Shown here: positions 1-6,314 of the stretch, one piece after another
How positions within the stretch are numbered: position 1 is the stretch's first letter
Layout of the letters: each line of letters begins with the position of its first letter
Assembly: GCA_938082915.1 (NCBI GenBank)
Contig: CALKCG010000076.1
Location: forward strand, 1-10,007
Origin: an uncultured archaeon
GTDB taxonomy: Archaea; Thermoproteota; CALKCG01; B24
DNA: 10,007 bases
Direction of reading: 5' to 3'
Notes under the pieces: generated by a model
What the model was told of the DNA's origin: nothing
Database searches by the model: none
The model's input: the letters and a program-made list of their open reading frames with translations, nothing else
Made by a program: the position numbers and the translations under genes

Positions 1-378
1 GGCTTCCTCTGAATTTAAAGTAAACTTCTATCCAAGATGGCTGTTAAGATTTACTGAAGTTTAAAAGCATTATGAGCCAAGCCGTGACCAGCAGTTTTAG
101 GGTGGATGGACTTAAACCCTTAAGGATGCTATGTGAAATACGTTGAATCCGAGATTTTCTTCAAAAACCTGCCTCTTCTACTCTGTAAGCATGGCTTCCT
201 ACGAAGGCAGGTCTATGGAATGTGAAAAATCGCAATTCTATAATGGATCGAGATGTTGTAGCAATCTTAAACCTTCAGATGTGGGAATCCGGGTTCAACC
301 CCGAAAGTCTTCAATGAACTAATCGAGTGGGAAAAGCCACGTACGTCTATCGAAGACTACGTAGCTCAGAACCCATAA
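1..378 (+). pseudogene. Decayed TnpB/OrfB-type (IS200/IS605-like) transposon protein, C-terminal remnant
   Basis: No intact reading frame exists here, but pieces of one protein can be followed through shifting frames. From 72, frame 3 reads MSQAVTSSFRVDGLKPLRML and stops at 144-146. Frame 1 continues from about 139 with YVESEIFFKNLPL. Frame 2 at 191 gives MASYEGRSMECEK. Frame 3 at 243 gives MDRDVVAILNLQMWESGFN and stops at 315-317. Frame 1 at 313 gives NELIEWEKPRTSIEDYV and stops at 376-378. The zinc-ribbon-like 'MECEK' followed by 'DRDVVA.LNL' is the usual end of TnpB/OrfB proteins, and the order of the pieces matches that family. At least four frameshifts make it non-functional. The N-terminal part would lie outside the window, and bases 1-47 show nothing recognisable. 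No hairpin transposon end was recognised after 378. The family assignment is from memory of the motif. Confidence 0.6.
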
Positions 379-396
379 TTAAAAGCATGGCTACTA

Positions 397-684
397 TCAG
401 TATTCACACTGGCATGGCATAGCGTGGCATCTTGGGCATCCTCCGCCATATTTCTCATATACTGCCTTCTCTAAATCTATATTCACCAGGTTACAGAGAC
501 TCAGTAGCCAAGCTATTACATCAGCAGCCTCTTCAGCAATATCCTCTGTTTTGCCCTTAACTAATGCATCGGCCAATTCTCCTACTTCAGATACAAACCA
601 TATGTAAGTTGCAGAAATTCCTCTTTTTTCATCTCTCTCAAAATATATATCTCTCATAAGTTTCTGCAGTTCTCTTAGGCTCAT
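397..684 (-). CDS. MazG-like nucleotide pyrophosphohydrolase with C-terminal cysteine tail
   Basis: A 95-residue all-helical protein of the MazG/dUTPase-like NTP pyrophosphohydrolase group, which hydrolyses (d)NTPs to the monophosphate and pyrophosphate, often as house-cleaning. The metal-binding pattern ExxE...ExxD is visible as E33-V-G-E36 and E52-A-A-D55, flanked by helices typical of the single-domain form. The last 15 residues form a cysteine cluster (C83-P-R-C86, C91-Q-C93) that could bind zinc. I chose the ATG at 684 because the family normally begins at 'MSLRELQKLM'. An in-frame GTG at 750 would add 22 residues with no family resemblance. No clear Shine-Dalgarno sequence precedes either start, and an AT-rich TATA-like stretch lies at 715-727. 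The gene faces the transposon remnant and is divergent from the regulator/exporter operon. Substrate is unknown. Confidence 0.8.
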   Translation of the reverse strand: MSLRELQKLMRDIYFERDEKRGISATYIWFVSEVGELADALVKGKTEDIAEEAADVIAWLLSLCNLVNIDLEKAVYEKYGGGCPRCHAMPCQCEY

Positions 685-870
685 AATATCTGTAAATGCA
701 TTATTGGGGTAGACGTAAAAAATATTATCATCTATGGACAGTATTTCCACGGGTTCTTATACTCAGCCTACTACTTGAAGTCCGACATCTTTTAAGGGTA
801 GATTCATATGTTTTTCAACTGTTTTTGCCGTATTCAAATTATGTGCCGTATGATGATCTGTCAAGTAAAG

Positions 871-877
871 TTTATAT
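871..877 (+). promoter_or_regulatory. TATA-like box of the regulator/ABC exporter operon
   Basis: TTTATAT preceded by purine-rich GTAAAG (BRE-like). The usual archaeal spacing of about 26 bases puts the start of transcription near 900, inside the pair of inverted repeats described next. A GGGG-containing ribosome-binding site and a TTG start follow at 922-932. Predicted by eye. Confidence 0.5.
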
Positions 878-885
878 CCTCCATA

Positions 886-901
886 TTACAATAAATTGTA
901 A
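886..901. promoter_or_regulatory. Candidate operator, site 1 of a tandem pair
   Basis: A perfect inverted repeat TTACAATAAATTGTAA: two 7-base arms around a central AA. It shares the pattern TTNCAATAAATTGNAA with the second site 2 bases downstream. It covers the predicted start of transcription just upstream of an ArsR-type gene, where a bound dimer would block RNA polymerase. Autoregulation by the adjacent regulator is inference. Confidence 0.65.
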
Positions 902-903
902 CG

Positions 904-919
904 TTCCAATAAATTGGAA
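904..919. promoter_or_regulatory. Candidate operator, site 2 of a tandem pair
   Basis: A perfect inverted repeat TTCCAATAAATTGGAA with 7-base arms around AA. Only the third base and its partner differ from site 1, and they differ in a compensated way (A/T pair to C/G pair). Centre-to-centre distance is 18 bp, a little under two helical turns, so two dimers could sit side by side on nearly the same face. Confidence 0.65.
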
Positions 920-929
920 GTGGGGAAAC

Positions 930-1502
930 TTGAGAGAGTTCCTCATAATTAAAGACGCTGAAGTCGCCAAACTCCTAGCCGATGAAACTAGATGTCAAAT
1001 ATTAAACCTTTTAAAAATTAAGGAAATGTCTACAAATCAACTTGCCAAAATCTTGGATAAACCAGCTTCTTCCATAGACCACCATCTGAAGGTTCTCAAA
1101 GCCGCTGGTTTAATTGAGCTTACTTCTGAACGTAGAAGAGGCAATATTATAGAGCGATTTTATAAAGCTTCGGCTAGACATTACATTGTAAGTTATAGTT
1201 TAACTGAGAAAGCTGAATCTTCGTTTAAAGATTGGAATGAAAAACTTTTTGAAGATGTTGCATTACTTATACAAAGCTTCGGCTACAACATATCGGATAG
1301 ATCTAAGCTTACTAGGCTAATCGAAGAGTTTAATGCTTTTAAGAGAATGGTTTTTGAGAATTTAGCTAGTAGTGTAAATCCTTCGGCTTTAAAACCTCCC
1401 GCCTCATTCCTATTAATGGATATTTTAACTCATCTAGAACTTTACAAGAGTGAAAAGTACCGTAAGCTTATGGATGAGCTTCTTTCCATAGTCTCGAGGT
1501 GA
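930..1502 (+). CDS. ArsR-type winged helix-turn-helix transcriptional regulator
   Basis: A 190-residue DNA-binding protein. Residues 8-80 form a winged helix of the ArsR/HTH_20 type: 'DAEVAKLLADETRCQILNLL', then the helix-turn-helix 'MSTNQLAKILDKPASSIDHH', then 'LKVLKAAGLIEL' and a basic wing (ERRRGNIIERFYKAS). The remaining 110 residues are helical and not recognised. They may serve for dimerisation or ligand sensing. I chose TTG at 930 because GGAAGTGGGG lies just upstream and the domain starts right after it. The frame is open further upstream (to an ATG at 696), but that part runs through the promoter and operators and reads like noncoding sequence. Its stop codon overlaps the ribosome-binding site of the first ABC gene. 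The likely role is local repression of the exporter and of itself through the two inverted repeats. No metal-binding cysteine pair of the classical ArsR type is seen, so the inducer is unknown. Confidence 0.85.
   Translation: MREFLIIKDAEVAKLLADETRCQILNLLKIKEMSTNQLAKILDKPASSIDHHLKVLKAAGLIELTSERRRGNIIERFYKASARHYIVSYSLTEKAESSFKDWNEKLFEDVALLIQSFGYNISDRSKLTRLIEEFNAFKRMVFENLASSVNPSALKPPASFLLMDILTHLELYKSEKYRKLMDELLSIVSR
1496..1502 (+). promoter_or_regulatory. Ribosome-binding site of the first ABC gene
   Basis: GAGGTGA, five bases before the ATG at 1508. It contains the stop codon of the upstream regulator, which suggests translational coupling. It favours ATG 1508 over the in-frame GTG at 1499, which lies inside this site. 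Confidence 0.65.
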
Positions 1503-1507
1503 GATGT

Positions 1508-3265
1508 ATGGTTTATGCAAGTAAACCCACTAGGAGAGTTTTACCGAGGCTTTTTAAATACCTCATAGCGCATAAACTGCTCTTTACGATTTCGACAGTG
1601 CTCGTAGTAGCGGGAACAATAATAGATCTTCTTCTACCTTGGATCAGTAGAGACGTTATAAACAACGTCTTCATAGGGTCTGCTTCAAATATATGGATAT
1701 ATGCGATAGCGATACTAGGTTTAACCGTTTTACATGGCACTCTCTTCTTCTTAAGAGACTATTTGTCGGGTTTAATGTCTCAGAAAATCAGCCATAATAT
1801 GAGACTACAACTTTATAAGCATTTACAAGATTTATCCTACAGCTTTTTCGATAGGGTTGACGTTGGACAGATAATAAATCGTCTCACAAGCGACATAGAT
1901 ACAATCGGTAACTTCGTAAGCTCTAGTATAACGCAACTACTGAGCTCTACTTTAATGATCCTACTGGTCTCCGTGATCATCATCTCAATAAACGCTTCAA
2001 TGGCTTTAATAGCCATATCTATTACAGTACCGTTCATAGCGATAATATCCATGATTTTCGCAAAACTCGTAAGACCTATATTCGAACGTAGATGGATTGA
2101 ACAGAGTAGATTGAATACCACTGTCGCAGAATCCGTTTCAGGCTTTCGAATAATCAGAGCACTGGGGATCGAAAACTGGGCTTTTACAAAGTTTAACCTT
2201 GTAAATAAGCAGGTTTACGACCTTAGTATGCGTTCTGAAAAACTCGGTGCTCAAACATGGCCATTTCTAAACCTCGTTATAGGCGTGTCATCTGCCATCG
2301 TGTACTGGTATGGAGGATTAAGGTTTTTCAACAATGAGATTACAATAGGCGACCTCATAGCCTTCTCCATGTACTTAGGTTATCTCGTCTGGCCTATAAT
2401 GTCCTTCGGATTCCTGTTTGCAGACTATCAGAGGGCGAATGTTTCTGCTGGAAGGGTTTTTGAAGCGTTAGATGCTGAGCCTGAGGTTAGGGAAAAGCCT
2501 AATGCTATAGAGCTTCCGAACATTAAGGGGCATGTAGTTTTCGAGAACGTTGTATTCGGCTATGACCCGGATAAACCAGTGCTTAAAGGAGTAAACTTAG
2601 AGGTTAAACCAGGTGAGAAAGTTGCTCTGGTAGGTACTACAGGGTCTGGTAAGAGTACGTTGATAAAGCTTTTACCTAGGTTTTACGACCCTCAGAAGGG
2701 ACGTATTCTGATGGACGGTTATGATATAAGAGATGTTAAATTAAGCTCTTTACGTAAACAGATAGGCATTGTACATCAGGATATTTTCTTGTTTCCGATG
2801 AGCATACGGGAGAATATTGCCTACGGTAAACCTGATGCTACATATGAAGAGATTGAGAAAGTGTCTAAAATTGCTCGTATTCATGACTTTATAATGAGTC
2901 TACCTGGAAAATACGATACTGTTATAGGAGAGCGTGGTGTGACGTTGTCTGGCGGTCAAAGGCAGAGGTTAGCTATCGCTAGAGCTTTAATTTTAAACCC
3001 GAGAATTCTAATACTCGACGATTCTACATCGAGCGTAGACTCTGAGACGGAAAAGGAGATATGTGAAGCTTTAAAAGAGCTTATAAAAGATAAGACTGTC
3101 TTCATAGTAACTCAACGTTTATCTACTTTAAAACTCGCCGATAGAATAGTCGTTCTCGATGATGGACGTGTAGTTGAAGATGGTTCTCATGATGAGCTGA
3201 TAGCTAAAAACGGATTATATGCCAAGATATATAAGTCTCAAATACTTGGGTCGGGAGGGGTGTAA
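1508..3265 (+). CDS. ABC exporter half-transporter, degenerate-site subunit
   Basis: A 585-residue half-transporter with an N-terminal type I exporter membrane domain (about residues 15-310, six predicted helices) fused to an ATPase domain (about 335-575). Visible motifs are Walker A GTTGSGKS (376-383), Q-loop Q424, a perfect signature LSGGQ (480-484), Walker B ILILDD (D504, D505) and 'TQRLST' (Q536). The catalytic glutamate after Walker B is replaced by aspartate (D505), and the switch histidine by glutamine (Q536). These are the hallmarks of the degenerate-site subunit in heterodimeric exporters such as TM287/288, LmrCD and BmrCD. The next gene supplies the canonical counterparts. Start ATG 1508 is preferred for its GAGGTGA site. 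The pair sits in the plasma membrane and probably extrudes lipophilic or toxic compounds or lipids. The actual substrate cannot be told from sequence. Confidence 0.93.
   Translation: MVYASKPTRRVLPRLFKYLIAHKLLFTISTVLVVAGTIIDLLLPWISRDVINNVFIGSASNIWIYAIAILGLTVLHGTLFFLRDYLSGLMSQKISHNMRLQLYKHLQDLSYSFFDRVDVGQIINRLTSDIDTIGNFVSSSITQLLSSTLMILLVSVIIISINASMALIAISITVPFIAIISMIFAKLVRPIFERRWIEQSRLNTTVAESVSGFRIIRALGIENWAFTKFNLVNKQVYDLSMRSEKLGAQTWPFLNLVIGVSSAIVYWYGGLRFFNNEITIGDLIAFSMYLGYLVWPIMSFGFLFADYQRANVSAGRVFEALDAEPEVREKPNAIELPNIKGHVVFENVVFGYDPDKPVLKGVNLEVKPGEKVALVGTTGSGKSTLIKLLPRFYDPQKGRILMDGYDIRDVKLSSLRKQIGIVHQDIFLFPMSIRENIAYGKPDATYEEIEKVSKIARIHDFIMSLPGKYDTVIGERGVTLSGGQRQRLAIARALILNPRILILDDSTSSVDSETEKEICEALKELIKDKTVFIVTQRLSTLKLADRIVVLDDGRVVEDGSHDELIAKNGLYAKIYKSQILGSGGV
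3254..3260 (+). promoter_or_regulatory. Strong ribosome-binding site of the second ABC gene
   Basis: GGAGGGG, eight bases before ATG 3269, overlapping the last codons of the first ABC gene. It is one of the best Shine-Dalgarno matches in the window and should give balanced synthesis of the two half-transporters. Confidence 0.6.
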
Positions 3266-3268
3266 ATC

Positions 3269-5083
3269 ATGGGTTGGCATATTATGCATCGTGTTGAAAG
3301 AGCCACCGATGAGAAGCCTGTTGAAGTTCCAACATCTACTTTACTTAAATGGTTTCTTAAAATTCTAGCACCGATGAAGTTTACAATTTTAGCCATTATT
3401 TTGATCGCGATGGTCTCTATTGGCTTGAACATGGTAACACCCTATCTCAGCAAACTAATCATAGATAATGGAATTATGGCTATGGATGCTAATGCATTAG
3501 CCTTCTACGTGATTTTAACCATCCTTGCCATTGCCGCTAGTGCTCTTTTAACGGCGCTTAGAAGGTATTTGACAGCATATGTAAACCAGAGGCTTCTATT
3601 CGATTTAAGGCGTAAGACATTCCAGCATCTAATGGAGACCGATGTGCATTATGTGACTCAAAGACCATCTGGCAGGATGATCTCCCTAGTGACGAATGAT
3701 ATAGCTGCAATAGGTGAAATTGTCACAATGGGTGCTATAGAGTTTCTGGTAGGAGCATCTTCAATAGTAGGTGCCATATATATGATGTTGAATATGCATT
3801 TAACGCTTACATTAGCTGTTATATCAACAATACCCATGATGTTTCTCCTCACGAGGTTTCTTGCAAAGAAGGCTCGTGAAGTGTTTAGAGAAACTAGAGT
3901 TAAGGTAAGCCAGCTGACTAGTAGCGTTGAGCAAAGCGTATCCGGTGCTAGGGTTGCTCAAGCATTTACAGAGCGTAGAAACATCGATGTACAATCATTT
4001 GAACGTATAAGTCGTGAAACAATGTCTACAAGGGTGAAGGCGATATTAGTATCTTCACTTATACGTCCATCTTTAGATTCTGTTAGAGCTCTTTCTTTTG
4101 CAATATTGATAGGTTATGGTGGTCTACTCGTCGCCTCGCGTGAGTTTACTATAGGTGGGCTTTTAGCCTTTTATGGTTACACCGAGTCTTTCTTCAGACC
4201 TATAATAATGATCACAATGTTCTATACAACTCTCCAGTCTGCTTTAGCCGCGGCTGAAAGAGTCTATGTTTTCTTAAACACAGAGCCAGCTGTCAAAGAC
4301 ACTCCATATGCTAAGGATTTGGAGATCAACGATGGTGAAATAGTTGTCGAAAACGTCAGCTTCAGCTATGATTCAAACATGGTGTTCGAAAACATAAGCT
4401 TCAAAGTTAAAGCTGGAGAGATTTTAGCAATCGTCGGTCCTACTGGTGCTGGTAAGACGACACTCGCAAACCTCATGTTGAGGCTTTATGATCCTCAGAA
4501 AGGTCGCATAATGATTGACGGTCATGATCTTAGAGAATTCACTCTCAGCTCCCTACATAGGGCGACAGCTCTAGTCCCCCAGGAACCGATACTTTTCAAC
4601 GATACGGTTTTTGAAAACATTAGAGCTGGCTTTCCAGAAGCATCTAGAGAACAAGTTGAAAATATCGTTAAATCATTAGGTCTTGAAAAGCTCATAGAGA
4701 GTCTTCCTCAGGGCTATGACACAATAGTGGCGCCTGGTGGTGAAAATCTCTCGGTAGGTCAGAGGCAGCTTATAAGTTTCGCAAGAGCTATGCTCAAAAA
4801 TCCGAGAATTCTGATACTTGATGAAGCTACTAGCAGTTTAGATTCGAGGACAGAATATATGCTTCAGGAAGCTATGGTTAAACTTCTAAAAGGTAGAACC
4901 TGTATAATTATCGCTCATAGGCTTGCAACAGTTAAACTCGCAAACAGGATAATAGTTTTAGATAACGGTAGAATAGTTGAAGAAGGTTCACATGAACAGC
5001 TTCTACGTAGGGGGGGCTTATACGCTAAACTCTATGAAACACAGTTCGGCGTCTCCATTCAACCTTCAGTCGCCGTGAGTTAA
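3269..5083 (+). CDS. ABC exporter half-transporter, consensus ATPase subunit
   Basis: A 604-residue partner of the preceding protein. The membrane domain covers about residues 30-330 and the ATPase domain about 355-590. Motifs seen are Walker A GPTGAGKT (390-397), Q-loop Q438, Walker B ILILDEA with catalytic E519, and switch histidine H550 (AHRLAT). The signature is LSVGQ (494-498) instead of LSGGQ. In a head-to-tail heterodimer, this protein's Walker motifs, E519 and H550 pair with the perfect signature of the first subunit to form the active site. Its altered signature meets the Asp/Gln-containing site of the first subunit, giving the degenerate site. The gene lies three bases after the stop of its partner and is followed by a T-run. 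About 20 hydrophilic residues precede the first helix. Substrate is not predictable. Confidence 0.93.
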   Translation: MGWHIMHRVERATDEKPVEVPTSTLLKWFLKILAPMKFTILAIILIAMVSIGLNMVTPYLSKLIIDNGIMAMDANALAFYVILTILAIAASALLTALRRYLTAYVNQRLLFDLRRKTFQHLMETDVHYVTQRPSGRMISLVTNDIAAIGEIVTMGAIEFLVGASSIVGAIYMMLNMHLTLTLAVISTIPMMFLLTRFLAKKAREVFRETRVKVSQLTSSVEQSVSGARVAQAFTERRNIDVQSFERISRETMSTRVKAILVSSLIRPSLDSVRALSFAILIGYGGLLVASREFTIGGLLAFYGYTESFFRPIIMITMFYTTLQSALAAAERVYVFLNTEPAVKDTPYAKDLEINDGEIVVENVSFSYDSNMVFENISFKVKAGEILAIVGPTGAGKTTLANLMLRLYDPQKGRIMIDGHDLREFTLSSLHRATALVPQEPILFNDTVFENIRAGFPEASREQVENIVKSLGLEKLIESLPQGYDTIVAPGGENLSVGQRQLISFARAMLKNPRILILDEATSSLDSRTEYMLQEAMVKLLKGRTCIIIAHRLATVKLANRIIVLDNGRIVEEGSHEQLLRRGGLYAKLYETQFGVSIQPSVAVS

Positions 5084-5098
5084 GTATAATTCAATAGA

Positions 5099-5105
5099 TT
5101 TTTTT
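5099..5105 (+). terminator. Oligo-T terminator of the ABC operon
   Basis: Seven T residues, 15 bases after the stop codon of the second ABC gene, match the T-rich signals that end transcription in archaea. The run is one arm of an AT palindrome (5100-5115) that also looks like a TATA box for the next gene. Confidence 0.5.
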
Positions 5106-5125
5106 ATATAAAAAAGTGTACAAAA

Positions 5126-5134
5126 TTTATTTAT
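5126..5134 (+). promoter_or_regulatory. TATA-like box for the DUF5615 gene (leaderless)
   Basis: TTTATTTAT centred about 30 bases before the ATG at 5160. This spacing puts the start of transcription at or within a few bases of the start codon, which fits a leaderless message. No ribosome-binding site exists upstream; the sequence there is CCTCC, the opposite of one. A second TATA-like element at 5103-5110 could start a transcript near 5133. Confidence 0.4.
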
Positions 5135-5159
5135 CCGCACTCCATTTTTCCTCCTAAGA

Positions 5160-5489
5160 ATGGAGGAGCCAGTAATAGTTCTAGATGCTATGATCCCATA
5201 CTATATGAAAGCCTATCTTAAAGTTCTAGGATATGTCAACGTTTACCATTTAAACGACATATATCCTCCAAATGTAGAAGATGAGCCTATTCGCCAGTTC
5301 GTAGAATCGAAGGAGGCGATACTTATAACAAGGGATAGGAAACACTTCAATACTCTTAAAAGAGGTAGGGTTCTAATTCTTGAAAAAGAAGATCCATACT
5401 GGATGTTTAAAGAGGCTCTAGAGGGTTTAATGCTTATGGGTCTTTCACCACGGTTTGATCGGATTAAAATAAATGGAAAGATTGAATGA
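5160..5489 (+). CDS. DUF5615 PIN-like domain protein
   Basis: A 109-residue protein of the DUF5615 (Mut7-C/PIN-like) type, a small nuclease-fold family often encoded next to DUF433-type antitoxins. Acidic residues in the expected places are D9 (IVLDAMIP), D33 (YHLNDIYP), D41 (NVEDEPI) and D59 in 'ILITRDRKHF'. These could bind the metal needed for RNA cleavage. The 'VEDEPIRQFV' and 'TRDRKHF' segments are the strongest family matches. No antitoxin-like partner is seen on either side: upstream is the exporter operon and downstream is a 277-base gap. It may therefore be a housekeeping or orphan PIN protein rather than half of a toxin pair. Ribonuclease activity is inferred from the fold only. Confidence 0.72.
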   Translation: MEEPVIVLDAMIPYYMKAYLKVLGYVNVYHLNDIYPPNVEDEPIRQFVESKEAILITRDRKHFNTLKRGRVLILEKEDPYWMFKEALEGLMLMGLSPRFDRIKINGKIE

Positions 5490-5766
5490 TCACCATCTAA
5501 GTTCCTAAACTTCTTAAATTTAAATTCTTTGTATCTCTATCGAGGACTGTAAATTTCCATATTAAAGAGAAAAGAGAATAAATGGAATATCTTGAAACAA
5601 GTAGCATTCCAGTAAATCCCCTATCTTTTAGAATACTTCCATGTTTTCACGTTATTTGAATGCTTTATGTTGAAAGCGTCTAGCTTATAGAAGTTGGCTT
5701 TAACTATATGGCAATTTAACGGCGTAATGCTTTTCAGAAAGTGGAAGCGAGAATTAAACGGTAAAG
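5490..5766. other. Gene-free stretch, 277 bases
   Basis: AT-rich, with stops in all frames and no coding region I can support. The longest candidate is a 36-codon minus-strand frame (5497-5607) without resemblance to anything. Possible TATA-like elements for the downstream DUF123 gene are CTATATG (5704-5710) and ATTTAAC (5714-5720); neither is convincing. No RNA gene recognised. Confidence 0.4.
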
Positions 5767-6276
5767 TTGAACAGTAAAGGATGTTACAGTTTGATCTTGA
5801 GGATTTGGAGCCCTTCTACGGTTAGAATTGGAGCTTTAGGCTATGTAGGATTTGATGAAGGTTTCTACGTTTACGTTGGATCTGCCCTTGGATCTAAAGC
5901 TCAAAGTCTTGAAAACCGTCTTAGGAGACATTTATCCAATTCTAAAAAGATTAAATGGCATATAGACTTCTTGCTTTCAAGTAAGAATGTTTCCATAGAA
6001 AGAGTGATAATATGCAAGACCTTAAGCAGAGTTGAATGTCTAATTGCTAAGGAGATTGCGAAAATCGGGCTTTATAATCCTCAACTTAGAGGCTTCGGCT
6101 CATCTGATTGTAAACTTGGCTGCTTCAGCCACATCATATACTTAGGTGATTCGATAACAATTAAAGAGGCCACCATGAAAGTTTTAAATGCTTATGCTAG
6201 GCTTTCTCTTAAAGCTGAAATTTTAACGTTGGAACGAGCTGTCGAAAATTTTCGACAGCCGGGTCGGAAGATTTAA
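5767..6276 (+). CDS. DUF123 family protein with GIY-YIG nuclease-like domain
   Basis: A 169-residue DUF123 protein, a GIY-YIG-type fold common in archaea both alone and fused to endonuclease III. Seen are the GIY counterpart G5-C-Y7, the YIG counterpart 'YVYVGSA' (34-40), a basic helix 'RLRRHL' (51-56), the hallmark 'KWHIDFLL' (63-70) and 'GFGSSDCKLGC' followed by SH (109-122). The biochemical role of the family is not firmly known; DNA repair or structure-specific cleavage is inferred. The last 40 or so residues extend beyond the core and end in a region that encodes a perfect palindrome. Start TTG 5767 is the only plausible one, because a stop lies four codons upstream (5755-5757). The ribosome-binding site is weak. 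It is transcribed in the same direction as aIF5A, 38 bases ahead of it. Confidence 0.85.
   Translation: MNSKGCYSLILRIWSPSTVRIGALGYVGFDEGFYVYVGSALGSKAQSLENRLRRHLSNSKKIKWHIDFLLSSKNVSIERVIICKTLSRVECLIAKEIAKIGLYNPQLRGFGSSDCKLGCFSHIIYLGDSITIKEATMKVLNAYARLSLKAEILTLERAVENFRQPGRKI
6238..6259. repeat. Perfect 22-nt palindrome
   Basis: Two 11-base arms, GCTGTCGAAAA and its exact complement, with no spacer. It encodes residues 158-164 of the DUF123 protein and lies 11 bases upstream of the TATA-like box of aIF5A. It could be an operator for aIF5A, or a cruciform or RNA hairpin near the end of the upstream message. Confidence 0.8.
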
Positions 6277-6277
6277 G
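6271..6277 (+). promoter_or_regulatory. TATA-like box of aIF5A
   Basis: ATTTAAG after purine-rich CGGAAG, at the stop of the upstream gene. The predicted start near 6300 leaves a leader of about 15 bases that contains the GGTG ribosome-binding site (6304-6307), seven bases before ATG 6315. Confidence 0.4.
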
Positions 6278-6314
6278 AGGAAAACACTAATATTCCTTAT
6301 AGTGGTGCTTGTCG

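Noticed and set aside
286..304. tRNA T-arm-like GGGTTCAACCCCG
   Set aside because: The loop would have six bases with a 4-bp stem, no acceptor or anticodon arms surround it, and the bases are explained as codons of the TnpB remnant.
61..388. TTAAAAGCAT direct repeats at 61-70 and 379-388 as target-site duplication
   Set aside because: Ten bases of AT-rich sequence repeat easily by chance, one copy lies inside the transposon remnant, and IS200/IS605 elements do not make such duplications.
696..929. N-terminal extension of the ArsR-type frame from ATG 696
   Set aside because: It runs across the TATA box and operators, overlaps the MazG gene's 5' side, has no domain resemblance, and a TTG with a good ribosome-binding site stands right at the domain start.
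1513..2121. Minus-strand frames opposite the first ABC gene
   Set aside because: Antisense shadows of a well-conserved transporter with no motif of their own.
5497..5607. 36-codon minus-strand frame in the gap after DUF5615
   Set aside because: No ribosome-binding site, no recognisable motif and low-complexity composition; likely chance.
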